Below, piece by piece: positions 24,657-35,351 of a stretch of 49,281 nucleotides of DNA; within the stretch, counting starts at the first letter, position 1, and each line of letters starts with the position of its first letter. Position numbers and translations under genes: made by a program. The DNA is from Gammaproteobacteria bacterium (GTDB lineage Bacteria > Pseudomonadota > Gammaproteobacteria > Pseudomonadales > Azotimanducaceae): positions 1 through 49,281 of the forward strand of contig JABGTE010000022.1 in assembly GCA_018647445.1 (NCBI GenBank). The letters are read 5' to 3'. The notes beneath the pieces are model-generated. The model was not told where the DNA came from. It saw only the letters and a list, made by a program, of their open reading frames with translations, and made no database searches.

Positions 24657-25334
24657 CTACAGTAAGTGCATGCATCCATACAGCACAGCCGTGAGCCCCA
24701 ATCCGCAGTGAATCACGCCTACAACCGACGTCATAGGCCCTTGTTTGCCGCGAAGGGCATTGACCTGCAGCAGCAAAATGATTGCAAAGACCGCTACCAA
24801 ACTCACCGTCGACGCGGCCATCTCATCAGTTACCATACCGCTTGGCAAATGCGCCGAGGACCCCATAAAAAACAGCATTGGGATGGAAAACAAAGTATTG
24901 GTCCGAGATGCGAGGCCCGCTTTGGGCGCGGCAGCAGCGGCTTCCGGTAGCGCTTCACCACCACCCGCAACTTGCGTTGCTGACGCGATCACTATTTTTT
25001 GATTTGGCCAGATTATGAACCATACATTAAAGGCCATGAGCGTGCCCAACGTTGCGCCAACGGTAATATCATAGGTCATAGCGCCGTGGAGACGGTACAG
25101 AAGATAAAGGCCGGTTAGGAAGGTAAACGCGGCACCCCAACGAAACCACCACAGTGCGCGCGGCACAAGCTTTTGAATCGCACCGGACCGGTGATCCGCT
25201 TCGGCTTCTTTGAAATACTCGGTTTGAACAAAGTTGAAGTAATACAACAACCCAATCCAAACGATGCCGAACAGAAGATGGCCCCATCTAACGAGGTAGT
25301 TCACGCCGTATTCTGAAAATAATGGAATATCCAT
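24657..25334 (-). CDS. PuuD-like membrane protein (urate hydroxylase family, DUF989), no cytochrome domain
   Basis: A 225-residue multi-helix inner-membrane protein. It begins YLVRWGHLLFGIVWIGLLYYFNFVQTEYF and has WFRWGAAFTFLTGLYLL, TLMAFNVWFIIWPNQKIV, LFSIPMLFFMGSSAH and a last helix pair. This is the N-terminal membrane domain of the PuuD family, named after a urate hydroxylase that carries a cytochrome c domain at its C-terminus. That domain, with CXXCH, is missing here. Conserved His residues (WGH and GSSAH) could be redox ligands. No purine catabolism gene is adjacent, so urate oxidation is doubtful. A good ribosome site (AGGGGAAGGG) precedes the ATG. Confidence 0.82.
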   Translation of the reverse strand: MDIPLFSEYGVNYLVRWGHLLFGIVWIGLLYYFNFVQTEYFKEAEADHRSGAIQKLVPRALWWFRWGAAFTFLTGLYLLYRLHGAMTYDITVGATLGTLMAFNVWFIIWPNQKIVIASATQVAGGGEALPEAAAAAPKAGLASRTNTLFSIPMLFFMGSSAHLPSGMVTDEMAASTVSLVAVFAIILLLQVNALRGKQGPMTSVVGVIHCGLGLTAVLYGCMHLL

Positions 25335-25453
25335 ACCCTTCCCCTAATATTGTTTAACGAAACCTAATGCTGTTTTGAACGCGTTCTCGGAACGAATTCA
25401 ACCGCAGTACTATAACAAACTTTTCCCAAAACATAAGCTTTTCCAGGCTGAAC

Positions 25454-25678
25454 TCAGAACTGCTTTAAACACACCAGGCCTTGGAGCTTACCTGCGTCAT
25501 CATACTCAATCTCGAACCAGCCTTGGACACCATCTTGAGTCACGAATCGGCGCAGTAATTCAGCTGAGAATTGCAACCGCTGGCCATTTTCCGCGGTCAC
25601 AACAACGCTCCTGGCCTGACCGGAATAATAGCGCTGCATTTCTAACGCTGAAATTCTGAGAGAAAATTGATTCTTCAT
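25454..25678 (-). CDS. DUF2835 family protein
   Basis: A 74-residue cytoplasmic protein fitting the DUF2835 pattern I remember: an opening strand pair MKNQFSLRISALEMQRYYSGQARSVVVTAENGQRLQFSAELLRRFVTQDGVQGWFEI in two halves, with a conserved YYxG near residue 17 and FxxxLxxF in the middle. It is found in many Pseudomonas-like genomes and has no assigned role. It lies between groEL's terminator and the PuuD-like gene, on the same strand as both but with its own short unit. Confidence 0.82.
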   Translation of the reverse strand: MKNQFSLRISALEMQRYYSGQARSVVVTAENGQRLQFSAELLRRFVTQDGVQGWFEIEYDDAGKLQGLVCLKQF

Positions 25679-25730
25679 AGAGCGAGAAAATTAAAGCGTT
25701 TAAACGATCAACGCAACCTTACGGACTGAC

Positions 25731-25761
25731 AAAAAAAACCCCGCATTTAGCGGGGCTTTTT
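25731..25761 (-). terminator. intrinsic terminator of groES-groEL
   Basis: GCCCCGC, a 5-base loop and GCGGGG lead into TTTTTTTT on the minus strand, 15 bases after the groEL stop. The plus strand also ends in TTTTT, so it could work in both directions. Confidence 0.9.
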
Positions 25762-25775
25762 CATCAGGGGTTGGA

Positions 25776-27467
<1,692 letters not shown>

Positions 27468-27487
27468 TCAAACCGATAAGAAAGCGC

Positions 27488-27775
27488 TTACTCAACAACG
27501 CCAAAAACTTCGCTTTCACTCATAACAAGCAATTCTTCGCCGTCAACTTTAACGGTACTGCCGGCATATTGGCCAAAGAGCACTTTGTCACCAACTTTCA
27601 AATCAACCGCTTGAACGGATCCGTTTTCAAGCTTCTTGCCCGTACCTACAGCCAAGACTTCGCCTTGAGAGGGCTTTTCAGCCGCTGAACCAGGAATAAC
27701 AATCCCACCAGCTGACTTGGTTTCCTCTTCCAGACGTCGTACGACCACTCGATCTTGTAATGGACGAATATTCAT
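27488..27775 (-). CDS. groS: GroES, 10-kDa co-chaperonin
   Basis: A 95-residue co-chaperonin that caps GroEL. It has [18 protein letters not shown], the mobile loop [22 protein letters not shown], and [24 protein letters not shown]. Full length. GGGAG lies just upstream of the ATG. Its leader carries CIRCE and overlapping sigma-70/sigma-32-like promoter elements, so it should be heat-inducible and HrcA-repressed. Confidence 0.99.
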   Translation of the reverse strand: MNIRPLQDRVVVRRLEEETKSAGGIVIPGSAAEKPSQGEVLAVGTGKKLENGSVQAVDLKVGDKVLFGQYAGSTVKVDGEELLVMSESEVFGVVE

Positions 27776-27866
27776 TCTGATCTCCCAAATTAACGTTAAA
27801 CTGACCCGATGATCAGTTCGTTTTTATCTGAATTGAACCAGTTCCGCCTTCCTGCCGACAGGTTTT

Positions 27867-27893
27867 CTGGCACTCTCCCCTAAGGAGTGCTAA
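27867..27893. promoter_or_regulatory. CIRCE operator (HrcA site)
   Basis: CTGGCACTC-N9-GAGTGCTAA. The right arm is a perfect half of the CIRCE consensus TTAGCACTC-N9-GAGTGCTAA, the left arm matches 7 of 9, and the spacing is exactly 9. It overlaps the -10 box and start site of the groES promoter, which fits HrcA repression. hrcA is not in the window. Confidence 0.85.
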
Positions 27894-27920
27894 TAATAGG
27901 GTCACTTTTTCGAGAGTCAA
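27893..27920 (-). promoter_or_regulatory. groES promoter, sigma-70 with overlapping sigma-32-like boxes
   Basis: On the minus strand TTGACT (27915-27920), 16 bases, TATTAT (27893-27898). The same stretch also reads CTTGACT-N13-CCCTATTA, a partial match to the sigma-32 consensus CTTGAAA/CCCCATNT. Heat control may therefore be double: CIRCE/HrcA plus sigma-32. Confidence 0.7.
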
Positions 27921-28002
27921 GGGTCGGGCCTTAAAATCAATTGAATTTGATCACAGGGCCAGGCTGATAAAGCCCTCTTTAAATTAAAAAGGAACTGAGG
28001 CG

Positions 28003-28305
28003 ATGGCCCTATCCTTGGACTTAAAAGAATCCATCTGGCAGGTTGTGGCCTCAATCCCTGTAGGCCGCGTTGCGACCTACGGCCAGGTTGCGAGCATGGC
28101 CGGCCAGCCTGGCCGAGCCCGGTGGGTCGGCCGCTTGCTGTCGGAACTGCCAGCAGCAACGACCCTGCCCTGGCACCGGGTGGTAAACGCCAGCGGTCAG
28201 ATCACCAATCCTCATGCAATGACTCAAATTCAACGCCTTGCCCTAGAAGGTATAAAAATCAATAACTTAAGACTCCGCCTAAAACAGCATCAATGGCACC
28301 CATAG
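28003..28305 (+). CDS. atl: alkyltransferase-like DNA-repair protein (ATL)
   Basis: A 100-residue protein with the C-terminal MGMT/Ogt fold. The helix-turn-helix reads VATYGQVASMAGQPGRARWVGRLL with the Arg finger. The active-site block is PWHRVV, where true O6-alkylguanine transferases have PCHRVV. The Cys-to-Trp change defines the ATL family (as in E. coli YbaZ). ATLs cannot remove alkyl groups but bind bulky O6-alkylguanine and flag it for nucleotide excision repair. A strong ribosome site (AAGGAACTGAGG) precedes the ATG. Convergent with the AmpG-like gene. Confidence 0.93.
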   Translation: MALSLDLKESIWQVVASIPVGRVATYGQVASMAGQPGRARWVGRLLSELPAATTLPWHRVVNASGQITNPHAMTQIQRLALEGIKINNLRLRLKQHQWHP

Positions 28306-28336
28306 CCCCATTTAGCCTTGGGCCAAAATAAAGACG

Positions 28337-29653
28337 TCATCGATGGTCTGCCGGCAGCGCTCGCTCTCGATAAACCAGATAAAGCACCATCAAAATTGCA
28401 GGAACCCCCAAAACCCCAGTTCCGATAAAAAACAACGGGTAGCCGAAGGCATCGACCGCGATGCCCGAAAAACCACTCGTGAACTTACCTGGCAAGGTCA
28501 TTAATGAGCTAAACAGCGCATATTGTGTTGCGGTATACGCCGTGTGCGTTAGGCTCGACAGATAAGCGATAAAGCTGGTTGCCGCAATCCCGCCGCTTAG
28601 GTTGTCTGCCCCGATGATCAGGGCCAGCCAAACCAGATTAGGCTCGGTCAAAGCCAGCAGCGCGAAGAGCAGATTAGTCAAAGCCACTGAAACCCCACCG
28701 ATCAGCAGGGTGATCAAAACACCCCAGCGAACCACCAAAACGCCACCCAGAAATGATCCCAGTATCGACAAGGCAAATCCTAACCCTTTCGCAATGTTGG
28801 CAATCTCAAGCTTGGTGTAGCCTAAATCCAAATAAAACGGGTTGGCCATAATGCCCATCGTGATGTCGCTCAGCCGGTACAGTGCAATAAAACTGAGTAA
28901 GAACACGGCAAAGCGACCATTTCGCCTAAAAAAATCGATAATCGGTGCGAGAAACAAAGCGTGCAGCCCCGGCCACTTTGAAGCTGCCTCTTCAACTTCC
29001 GGCGAATATTCGTCATTTGCTAACGCAGGCCTTGGAATGAGCAAAGTGGTGACCAGTCCCACACCGCCACAGAGCGCCATCAATTGATAGGCCTGTACCC
29101 AACCCAAATATTCTGCGGCGTAGAGTGCGCCGGCACCCGAAACTAAAAGCGCCGTTCGATAGCCAAGAATATAGGCGGCGGATAATGCCGCTTGATCCTG
29201 AGCCGGCGCGGCCTCAATGCGATAGGCATCAATGGCAATATCTTGAGTTGCTGATGAGAAGGCCACAACCAACGCAAGCACTGCAAGCAACGTTAGCTGC
29301 GTCGGGCCGACCCAACTCATCCCTAGGAGCGCCGCCATAATGCCAAGCTGCGCGACTAACATCCAACTTCGGCGCCGCCCTAACGCAAGATTGAGCCAAG
29401 GCAGCTGCAAGCGGTCCACAAACGGCGCCCAAATCACCTTGATGGAATACATCATCCCGACCCAGGCAAAAAACCCAATCGCCGAACGACTTATACCCTC
29501 GTCTCGCAGCCAGGCCGTTAGGGTTGAAAATACCAAAAGATAGGGCAGCCCTGCCGAAAACCCGAGAAACGCCAAGGAAACCACGACCGGTTTGCGATAA
29601 ACCAAAAAGGATTCCAGCCAAGTTGGCTGCCTCCCCGCACGCATAGGCGGCAT
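28337..29653 (-). CDS. AmpG-like MFS permease (muropeptide transporter family)
   Basis: A 438-residue 12-helix MFS protein. The AmpG pattern is seen in GFSAGLPYLLVFSTLTAWLRDEG, GMMYSIKVIWAPFVDRLQLP, ALGRRRSWMLVAQLG and the acidic block SSATQDIAIDAYRIE. AmpG proteins import 1,6-anhydro-muropeptides released by wall turnover. ampD, which processes them, and ampE lie about 7.5 kb away. The ATG overlaps the yajQ stop by one base (TGATG), so the two are co-translated. Confidence 0.88.
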   Translation of the reverse strand: MPPMRAGRQPTWLESFLVYRKPVVVSLAFLGFSAGLPYLLVFSTLTAWLRDEGISRSAIGFFAWVGMMYSIKVIWAPFVDRLQLPWLNLALGRRRSWMLVAQLGIMAALLGMSWVGPTQLTLLAVLALVVAFSSATQDIAIDAYRIEAAPAQDQAALSAAYILGYRTALLVSGAGALYAAEYLGWVQAYQLMALCGGVGLVTTLLIPRPALANDEYSPEVEEAASKWPGLHALFLAPIIDFFRRNGRFAVFLLSFIALYRLSDITMGIMANPFYLDLGYTKLEIANIAKGLGFALSILGSFLGGVLVVRWGVLITLLIGGVSVALTNLLFALLALTEPNLVWLALIIGADNLSGGIAATSFIAYLSSLTHTAYTATQYALFSSLMTLPGKFTSGFSGIAVDAFGYPLFFIGTGVLGVPAILMVLYLVYRERALPADHR

Positions 29654-30135
29654 CAGTCTCTGAAGTTCTGGTACTGCAGCGGGACTTCATATCCGGCGGC
29701 TTTAATTTCAGCCATCACGCCCTGGAGGTCATCGCGTTTTTTACCGGTCACCCGGACCTGATCGCCCTGGATTGCAGCCTGCACCTTTAGCTTCTTATCC
29801 TTTATAAGTTTGACGATCTTTTTTGCAAGCAGTGTCTCAATGCCTTGCTTCATAGCAACCGTCTGGTGCAGTAATTTACCGCTCGGCATTATCGCGCCGG
29901 GATCCATCACCATAGGGTCAACCGAGCGCTTGATTAATTTTTCTCGGAGAATATCCATCATCTGATCAAGCTGGATATCAGCCTGAGCTGTAAGCTTAAT
30001 ATCGCTCCCCAAACGCTCATAAGAGGCCGTAATACCTCTAAAATCATATCGCGTCGACAACTCTCGGTTCGCCTGGTCGACCGCATTGTGCACCTCTTGT
30101 AAGTCGACTTCCGACACCACATCGAATGAAGGCAT
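29653..30135 (-). CDS. yajQ: YajQ-family nucleotide-binding protein
   Basis: A 160-residue protein matching E. coli YajQ: MPSFDVVSEVDLQEVHNAVDQANRELSTRYDFRG and KKIVKLIKDKKLKVQAAIQGDQVRVTGKKRDDLQ in pieces, ending PLQYQNFRD. The family binds nucleotides and, in Xanthomonas and Pseudomonas members, cyclic di-GMP to alter virulence-gene control. Which applies here is unknown. GGAG precedes the ATG. It is the first gene of the yajQ-AmpG-like pair and is divergent from the adenosyltransferase. Confidence 0.96.
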   Translation of the reverse strand: MPSFDVVSEVDLQEVHNAVDQANRELSTRYDFRGITASYERLGSDIKLTAQADIQLDQMMDILREKLIKRSVDPMVMDPGAIMPSGKLLHQTVAMKQGIETLLAKKIVKLIKDKKLKVQAAIQGDQVRVTGKKRDDLQGVMAEIKAAGYEVPLQYQNFRD

Positions 30136-30268
30136 GTTCAGCTCCGCTGTTAAAGGATCGTTGCAGCATATCAGAATCGGATCATTTTAATGAACCAAAC
30201 CCCCGTGCAGACTGAGACTATTGGCAATGATTACCGTACACTGAACGAACCTCCACTCGAGAATAACC

Positions 30269-30850
30269 ATGGGCAAGCGACTGTCAAAAATCTATACCCG
30301 CACCGGTGATCAAGGCGAGACCGGACTCGGAGATGGCAGCAGAATTCTTAAGAATCAACCCAGAGTGGTCGCCATGGGCGATATCGATGAACTCAATGCC
30401 CATTTAGGCCTCTTGATCGAGCAGTTGAACCAATCGTCCATTACCGAGTGTACTGAGTGGGTGCCTTTCCTGCGCTATTGCCAGCATCGGATATTTGATT
30501 TGGGCGGTGAAATTTCAATTCCAGGCTTTGAACTCATTCACAGTGAACATGTTGCGCTCATCGAGACGGAACTGGATAAATTAAATGAACCCTTAGCGCC
30601 CTTGGAAAATTTTATTCTGCCTGGCGGCTCCCTATTGATTGCGCAGTGTCATGTTGCTCGGTGCACATGCCGGCGGGCCGAACGTGCGGTCATTACGCTC
30701 TCTGAAACAGACACAATCAATGCCGAGGGTCTCAAGTTCTTGAACCGCTTTTCAGATTTTCTCTTTGTATTGTGCCGTTCGATCGCCGTTGCCACCAAGA
30801 CACCGGAAGTCCTATGGCAAAAAGATCATTTGAGTTATAGCGCCGAATGA
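30269..30850 (+). CDS. PduO-type cob(I)alamin adenosyltransferase
   Basis: A 193-residue ATP:cob(I)alamin adenosyltransferase. The N-terminal ATP loop is KIYTRTGDQGETGLGDGSR, followed by GDIDELNAHLGLL, and the C-terminal ARCTCRRAERAV with LNRFSDFLFVLCR. These are the PduO-family motifs for making adenosylcobalamin, either from salvage or de novo. It stands alone as a single gene; BtuF, a periplasmic B12 binding protein, is about 4.5 kb away. Ends exactly adjacent to the aceF 3' end. No cobalamin riboswitch is seen in its 133-bp leader. Confidence 0.93.
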   Translation: MGKRLSKIYTRTGDQGETGLGDGSRILKNQPRVVAMGDIDELNAHLGLLIEQLNQSSITECTEWVPFLRYCQHRIFDLGGEISIPGFELIHSEHVALIETELDKLNEPLAPLENFILPGGSLLIAQCHVARCTCRRAERAVITLSETDTINAEGLKFLNRFSDFLFVLCRSIAVATKTPEVLWQKDHLSYSAE

Positions 30851-32617
30851 TTAAACGGCGAGATGCCGAATATCACTGAGTTGCCGACTAAGTTCGACCA
30901 TGAACCGAGCAGCCTCCGCACCATCGATTGCGCGATGATCGTAACTCAAAGCCAGCGGCAAGATTTTTCTGGGTTCGAGCGCGCCCGCGACGTACCTAGG
31001 TAGCAGCTGCGTTCGCGCAACCCCCAAAATCGCAACCTCAGGACTGTTCACAATCGGTGTAAATCCCGTCCCGCCAATGCCCCCCAGGCTCGATATCGTA
31101 AACGTTGTGCCCTGCATTTGGGCCGGCAACAGTTGTTTGTTCCTGGCAAGTTCAGCAAGTTCTGCCGCGCTACGCGCGAGCGTGGCGACTGACTGCAGGT
31201 CAGCACTTTTGACATTCGGCACGACCAAACCATTGGGGGTCTCAACCGCAATACCAATATTAAAAAATCGTTTCACAACCCAATGTTCATACCCGGGATC
31301 AATCGACGCATTGAACCTCGGGTATTTCTTAAGCGCTTGGATAACGGCCTTGATCACGAAGGCAAGGGGCGAGATTTTAACGTCGCCCGGCACTAGCGCG
31401 CCATTCAAACCAGCCCGAAACGTTTCGAGATCGGTAATGTCCGCCTCATCAAAGTGCGTAACCTGAGGAATCGATTGCCAACTGTATTCCAGATTTTTTG
31501 CTGACACCCGCCGGATCCGACTAAGCTTCTCAAAAACCACTTCGCCAAACTGACTGAAGTCCGGTAAGGCTTTTTGCTGAAGACCGACGCTCGCTACTTG
31601 CTTCGGTTGACGTAGCTGCCCTTTGACAAACTGCTGCACATCTTCTTTTAAAATACGGTGACTGGGCCCCGATCCTTGGACCATCGATAGGGCAACCCCT
31701 AACTCACGGGCCAATTTTCGCACCGCCGGACCTGCATGTACTGACTCGCCCGATTCTCGGTCGGGAACCCCCGCACTTGGGCTCCTCTCCTGAGGGCGCG
31801 TATCCGGCATCTCGCCAAGACGGGCGCCTTCTCCTGCGTTCGCCAGCGCCGCCTCATCTGACGGTCCACTGGCTGCCGGTGTCGATGGTTTCGGCGGTGT
31901 TTTTGGCAGCGCGGGTATTGCCTCACTAGCCGTTGCTGTATCCCCGCTTGCTACCGTCAATTCAATAGCAACTTCGCCGCCTTTCACCTGATCGCCAACA
32001 GTGAGATCAATCGAGGCCACGAGCCCCGTCGACTCCGCCACAATCTCCATGCTGGCTTTGTCCGACTCGAGGAGCATCAAAACTTGGTTTAAGGCAACTT
32101 CATCCCCAACCTGGCAATGAACCTCTATCACTTCAGCGTCATCAATCTGGCCAAGGTCTGGAATAAAGATCGCAACCGTCTGAGAATTGGCCACTGCTAA
32201 AACAGCTGCCGGCGCGTCATCCGGCGGCTTTGACGCGCTGGAATCTTGATCCCAGACTTCCGCCGACCCAGTACCAGCATAGGCCTCAGATCCTGGCGAT
32301 TCGACAACGTCCTCGTCAGGCCCATCCACGCCAGTGGCGCGTTCAGACTCTGACTCAGCCTCAGTCAGCGCGGTGCTTACGCTGGTTTCAATGGTCAGCA
32401 GCACATCCCCTTCTTTCACCGTCATACCCGGCGTTATCAGAACTGCGACCACGACGCCATCAAATGCCGCCGGCAATTCAACACTTGCCTTATCGGACTC
32501 GAGCACCACCAAGGACTGATTCTGCTTCACTACATCACCAGCAGCCACTAGGACCTCGACCAACTCGATGCTTTCGGCTTCGCCCACGTCTGGGACGCTA
32601 ATCTGCTTAAGCGCCAT
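30851..32617 (-). CDS. aceF: AceF, pyruvate dehydrogenase E2 (dihydrolipoyllysine acetyltransferase)
   Basis: 588 residues from ATG 32617. Two lipoyl domains are present with the lysine motif ESDKASVELP (Lys43) and ESDKASMEIV (around residue 165). An acidic and Ala/Pro-rich linker leads to the E3-binding domain (AGPAVRKLARELGV...ILKEDVQQFV). The catalytic domain ends with the LSYDHRAIDGAEAARFM active site (HxxxDG). It transfers acetyl groups from E1 to CoA. Two lipoyl domains is one fewer than E. coli. The start overlaps the aceE stop (TAATG), so the 32659 track start is an artefact. lpd is not in the window. Confidence 0.97.
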   Translation of the reverse strand: MALKQISVPDVGEAESIELVEVLVAAGDVVKQNQSLVVLESDKASVELPAAFDGVVVAVLITPGMTVKEGDVLLTIETSVSTALTEAESESERATGVDGPDEDVVESPGSEAYAGTGSAEVWDQDSSASKPPDDAPAAVLAVANSQTVAIFIPDLGQIDDAEVIEVHCQVGDEVALNQVLMLLESDKASMEIVAESTGLVASIDLTVGDQVKGGEVAIELTVASGDTATASEAIPALPKTPPKPSTPAASGPSDEAALANAGEGARLGEMPDTRPQERSPSAGVPDRESGESVHAGPAVRKLARELGVALSMVQGSGPSHRILKEDVQQFVKGQLRQPKQVASVGLQQKALPDFSQFGEVVFEKLSRIRRVSAKNLEYSWQSIPQVTHFDEADITDLETFRAGLNGALVPGDVKISPLAFVIKAVIQALKKYPRFNASIDPGYEHWVVKRFFNIGIAVETPNGLVVPNVKSADLQSVATLARSAAELAELARNKQLLPAQMQGTTFTISSLGGIGGTGFTPIVNSPEVAILGVARTQLLPRYVAGALEPRKILPLALSYDHRAIDGAEAARFMVELSRQLSDIRHLAV

Positions 32618-35289
32618 TACAGGATCACTGGCTCTGGGCTCGCTGGATCGATGCCCCACCGCTCGCGGGCCTGCAAGACAACCTCAAGCGCAATGATATT
32701 GGATGCCGCCAACGCCTGGAGCGCGGTATACGCGATTGAATACCGATCAACTTCGAAGTGCCGGCGCAGCTTCTCGCGAGTATCACTTCGACCAAAGCCA
32801 TCGGTTCCCAAAACATGATAGTCACCCTGAATTTGAGCCCGGATTTGATCGGCATAAAGCTTGATGTAGTCCGTTGCGGCAATGACGGGTCGGCCGCTAT
32901 CCCCGAGACAAGCCTGGACATGACTCTGCCGGGCCGGCTGATCCGGGTTCAATCGGTTCCAGCGCAAAACAGAATCCCCATCTCGTTTGAGTTCGTTAAA
33001 ACTCGTCACGCTGAAGATGTCAGAGAAGACCTCGAACTCGGCTTGCAAGATGTCTGACGCTGCCAACACTTCTCGTAAAATCGCGCCCGAGCCTAATAGT
33101 TGAACCCGCTTCTTAGACCGCTTTGCTTTACTTGAAGCCGCTTTCAGTAAATACAGGCCACGCTTGATACCCACTTCACAACCCTCGGGCATAGCAGGCT
33201 GCTGATAGTTTTCGTTGGTGACGGTGATATAAAAATACTTAGCCTGCTTTTCAACAAACATCACCTGCAGGCCATGCTGAATAATCACGGCGAGCTCGTA
33301 GGCATAAGTCGGATCATAGGACACGCAATTGGGTACCGTGCCGGAAAGGATATGACTGTGCCCGTCTTGATGCTGCAAGCCTTCCCCGTTGAGCGTCGTT
33401 CGACCCGAAGTGCCGCCCAACAAAAATCCGCGGGCACTAAGGTCTCCCGCCGCCCAACACAGATCCCCGATTCGTTGAAAGCCAAACATAGAATAATAGA
33501 TGTAAAACGGCACCAATGTTTGCGCGTGATTGGAATAAGAGGTTGCCGCAGCCAGCCAGGCAGCAAACGCGCCGCCTTCGTTAATCCCCTCTTCCATAAC
33601 CTGCCCGTGTTGGTCTTCACGGTAAGACATGATCTGACCCGTATCAACAGGCTCGTAGAGCTGACCCACGCTCGAATAAATACCCAACTGCCGGAACATA
33701 CCCTCCATCCCAAAGGTTCGCGCTTCATCCGGCACTATAGGAACAATCCGTTCACCGAGATGGGGGTCTTTTACTAAAATCGAGAGTAACCGAACAAATG
33801 CCATCGTGGTCGAGATTTCACGATCGCCAGACCCTTGGGTAACCGATGCAAAGGCCTCTAAATCAGGAATGGTTAAGGCCTCGAAATAGTTGAGCCTCGA
33901 GGGAATCGCGCCGCCGAGCTTTTCGCGGCACGTTTTTAAATACCGCAGCTCGATTGAATCTTCGGGCGGCCGATAATAAGGAATTGCTTCCAAGTCCTCA
34001 TCATTAATGGGAATGTCAAACCGATCTCTGAACTCGCGCAATGCTTTGGTATCGAGTTTCTTCACGGAATGCGTGAAGTTTTGGGCTTCTCCTGCCAAAC
34101 CAAGCCCGTAACCTTTAACAGTTTTGGCTAGAATGACGGTGGGCTGACCCTTATGGGCGACCGCTGCGGCATAGGCCGCATAGACTTTATATGGATCATG
34201 GCCTCCACGATTGAGCCTCGAGATTTGTTCATCCGTGAGGTCAGAGACCATTTCGGAAAGCTCTGGATACGCGCCAAAAAAATGTTCGCGAACATAGCCA
34301 CCATCATGGCTTTTGTAGTTCTGGTAATCGCCATCAACCGCGTCGTCCATCCGCTGCTGTAGCAGCCCCCGCGTATCCTTCTCGAATAAAGCATCCCACT
34401 GACGCCCCCAAACCACTTTAATGACATTCCAGCCAGCACCTCGAAAGGCGCCTTCGAGCTCTTGAATAATTTTACCGTTACCTCGAACCGGGCCATCCAA
34501 TCGCTGCAAATTGCAATTGACCACAAAAATCAGATTATCAAGACCTTCTCGCCCGGCCAGAGAGATCGCGCCAAGTGATTCAGGCTCATCCATTTCGCCG
34601 TCGCCAATGAAGCACCAAACTTTGCGATCACTTTCGGGCGCAAGGCCTCTATTCACAAGATACTTCATAATGTGGGCTTGGTAGATCGCCTGCAACGGCC
34701 CGAGGCCCATCGAAACTGTCGGGAATTGCCAGTATTCGGGCATCAACCAAGGATGTGGGTAGGAGGACAAACCATCACCATCGACTTCCTGCCGAAATCG
34801 ATCGAGCTGATCTTCGGACAGGTCGCCTTCTAAGAAAGACCTTGCATAAATCCCAGGGGCACTATGGCCTTGAATGTAGAGCAAGTCCCCTGGCAGCCCC
34901 GGCTGATTGGCACGAAAAAAATAATTGAACCCAACATCATACAAGGTCGCCGACGACTGGAACGTCGAAATGTGACCACCCAGAGTGGCATCTTTGATAT
35001 TGGCGCGCATCACCATCGCCATGGCATTCCAGCGAATAAGGCTGCGGATATTTCGTTCAACGAAAAGATCGCCGGGCATCCGAGCTTCTTTGTGTACTGG
35101 AATCGTATTTCGGTACGGGGTTGTGATGGCGTAAGGTAATTGCGAGCCTTGCTCTGTCAATTTGACCGACAATTTTTGCAGTAAATATTGAACTCGTTCG
35201 GCACCTTGGGTCTTCAAGACCGACGACAGCGCATCCAGCCATTCCTGCGTTTCTTCAGGATCTGAATCCATTGATTCGATTTCATTCAT
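32617..35289 (-). CDS. aceE: AceE, pyruvate dehydrogenase E1 (homodimeric)
   Basis: An 890-residue thiamine-diphosphate enzyme that decarboxylates pyruvate and passes the acetyl group to lipoyl-E2. This is the large single-chain E1 of gammaproteobacteria. The thiamine-diphosphate/Mg motif is CFIGDGEMDEPESLGAISLAGREG with NCNLQRLDGPVRGNGKI. HISTFQSSATLYDVGFNYFF and FGMEGMFRQLGIYSSVGQLYEPVD are further conserved blocks. Full length, no interruptions. Operon aceE-aceF, coupled by TAATG. Confidence 0.98.
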   Translation of the reverse strand: MNEIESMDSDPEETQEWLDALSSVLKTQGAERVQYLLQKLSVKLTEQGSQLPYAITTPYRNTIPVHKEARMPGDLFVERNIRSLIRWNAMAMVMRANIKDATLGGHISTFQSSATLYDVGFNYFFRANQPGLPGDLLYIQGHSAPGIYARSFLEGDLSEDQLDRFRQEVDGDGLSSYPHPWLMPEYWQFPTVSMGLGPLQAIYQAHIMKYLVNRGLAPESDRKVWCFIGDGEMDEPESLGAISLAGREGLDNLIFVVNCNLQRLDGPVRGNGKIIQELEGAFRGAGWNVIKVVWGRQWDALFEKDTRGLLQQRMDDAVDGDYQNYKSHDGGYVREHFFGAYPELSEMVSDLTDEQISRLNRGGHDPYKVYAAYAAAVAHKGQPTVILAKTVKGYGLGLAGEAQNFTHSVKKLDTKALREFRDRFDIPINDEDLEAIPYYRPPEDSIELRYLKTCREKLGGAIPSRLNYFEALTIPDLEAFASVTQGSGDREISTTMAFVRLLSILVKDPHLGERIVPIVPDEARTFGMEGMFRQLGIYSSVGQLYEPVDTGQIMSYREDQHGQVMEEGINEGGAFAAWLAAATSYSNHAQTLVPFYIYYSMFGFQRIGDLCWAAGDLSARGFLLGGTSGRTTLNGEGLQHQDGHSHILSGTVPNCVSYDPTYAYELAVIIQHGLQVMFVEKQAKYFYITVTNENYQQPAMPEGCEVGIKRGLYLLKAASSKAKRSKKRVQLLGSGAILREVLAASDILQAEFEVFSDIFSVTSFNELKRDGDSVLRWNRLNPDQPARQSHVQACLGDSGRPVIAATDYIKLYADQIRAQIQGDYHVLGTDGFGRSDTREKLRRHFEVDRYSIAYTALQALAASNIIALEVVLQARERWGIDPASPEPVIL

Positions 35290-35351
35290 AAGGACTGACC
35301 GATAGACTCAATTGACGAAAACCATTACGCGTCATTCACTTTGAGTATAAC

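Noticed and set aside
28003-28305. Active O6-methylguanine methyltransferase
   Set aside because: The acceptor Cys is Trp, so it is an alkyltransferase-like protein.
30136-30268. Cobalamin riboswitch before the adenosyltransferase
   Set aside because: The 133-bp leader is too short and no B12-box (GCCACTG-like) is seen; none is seen before btuF either.
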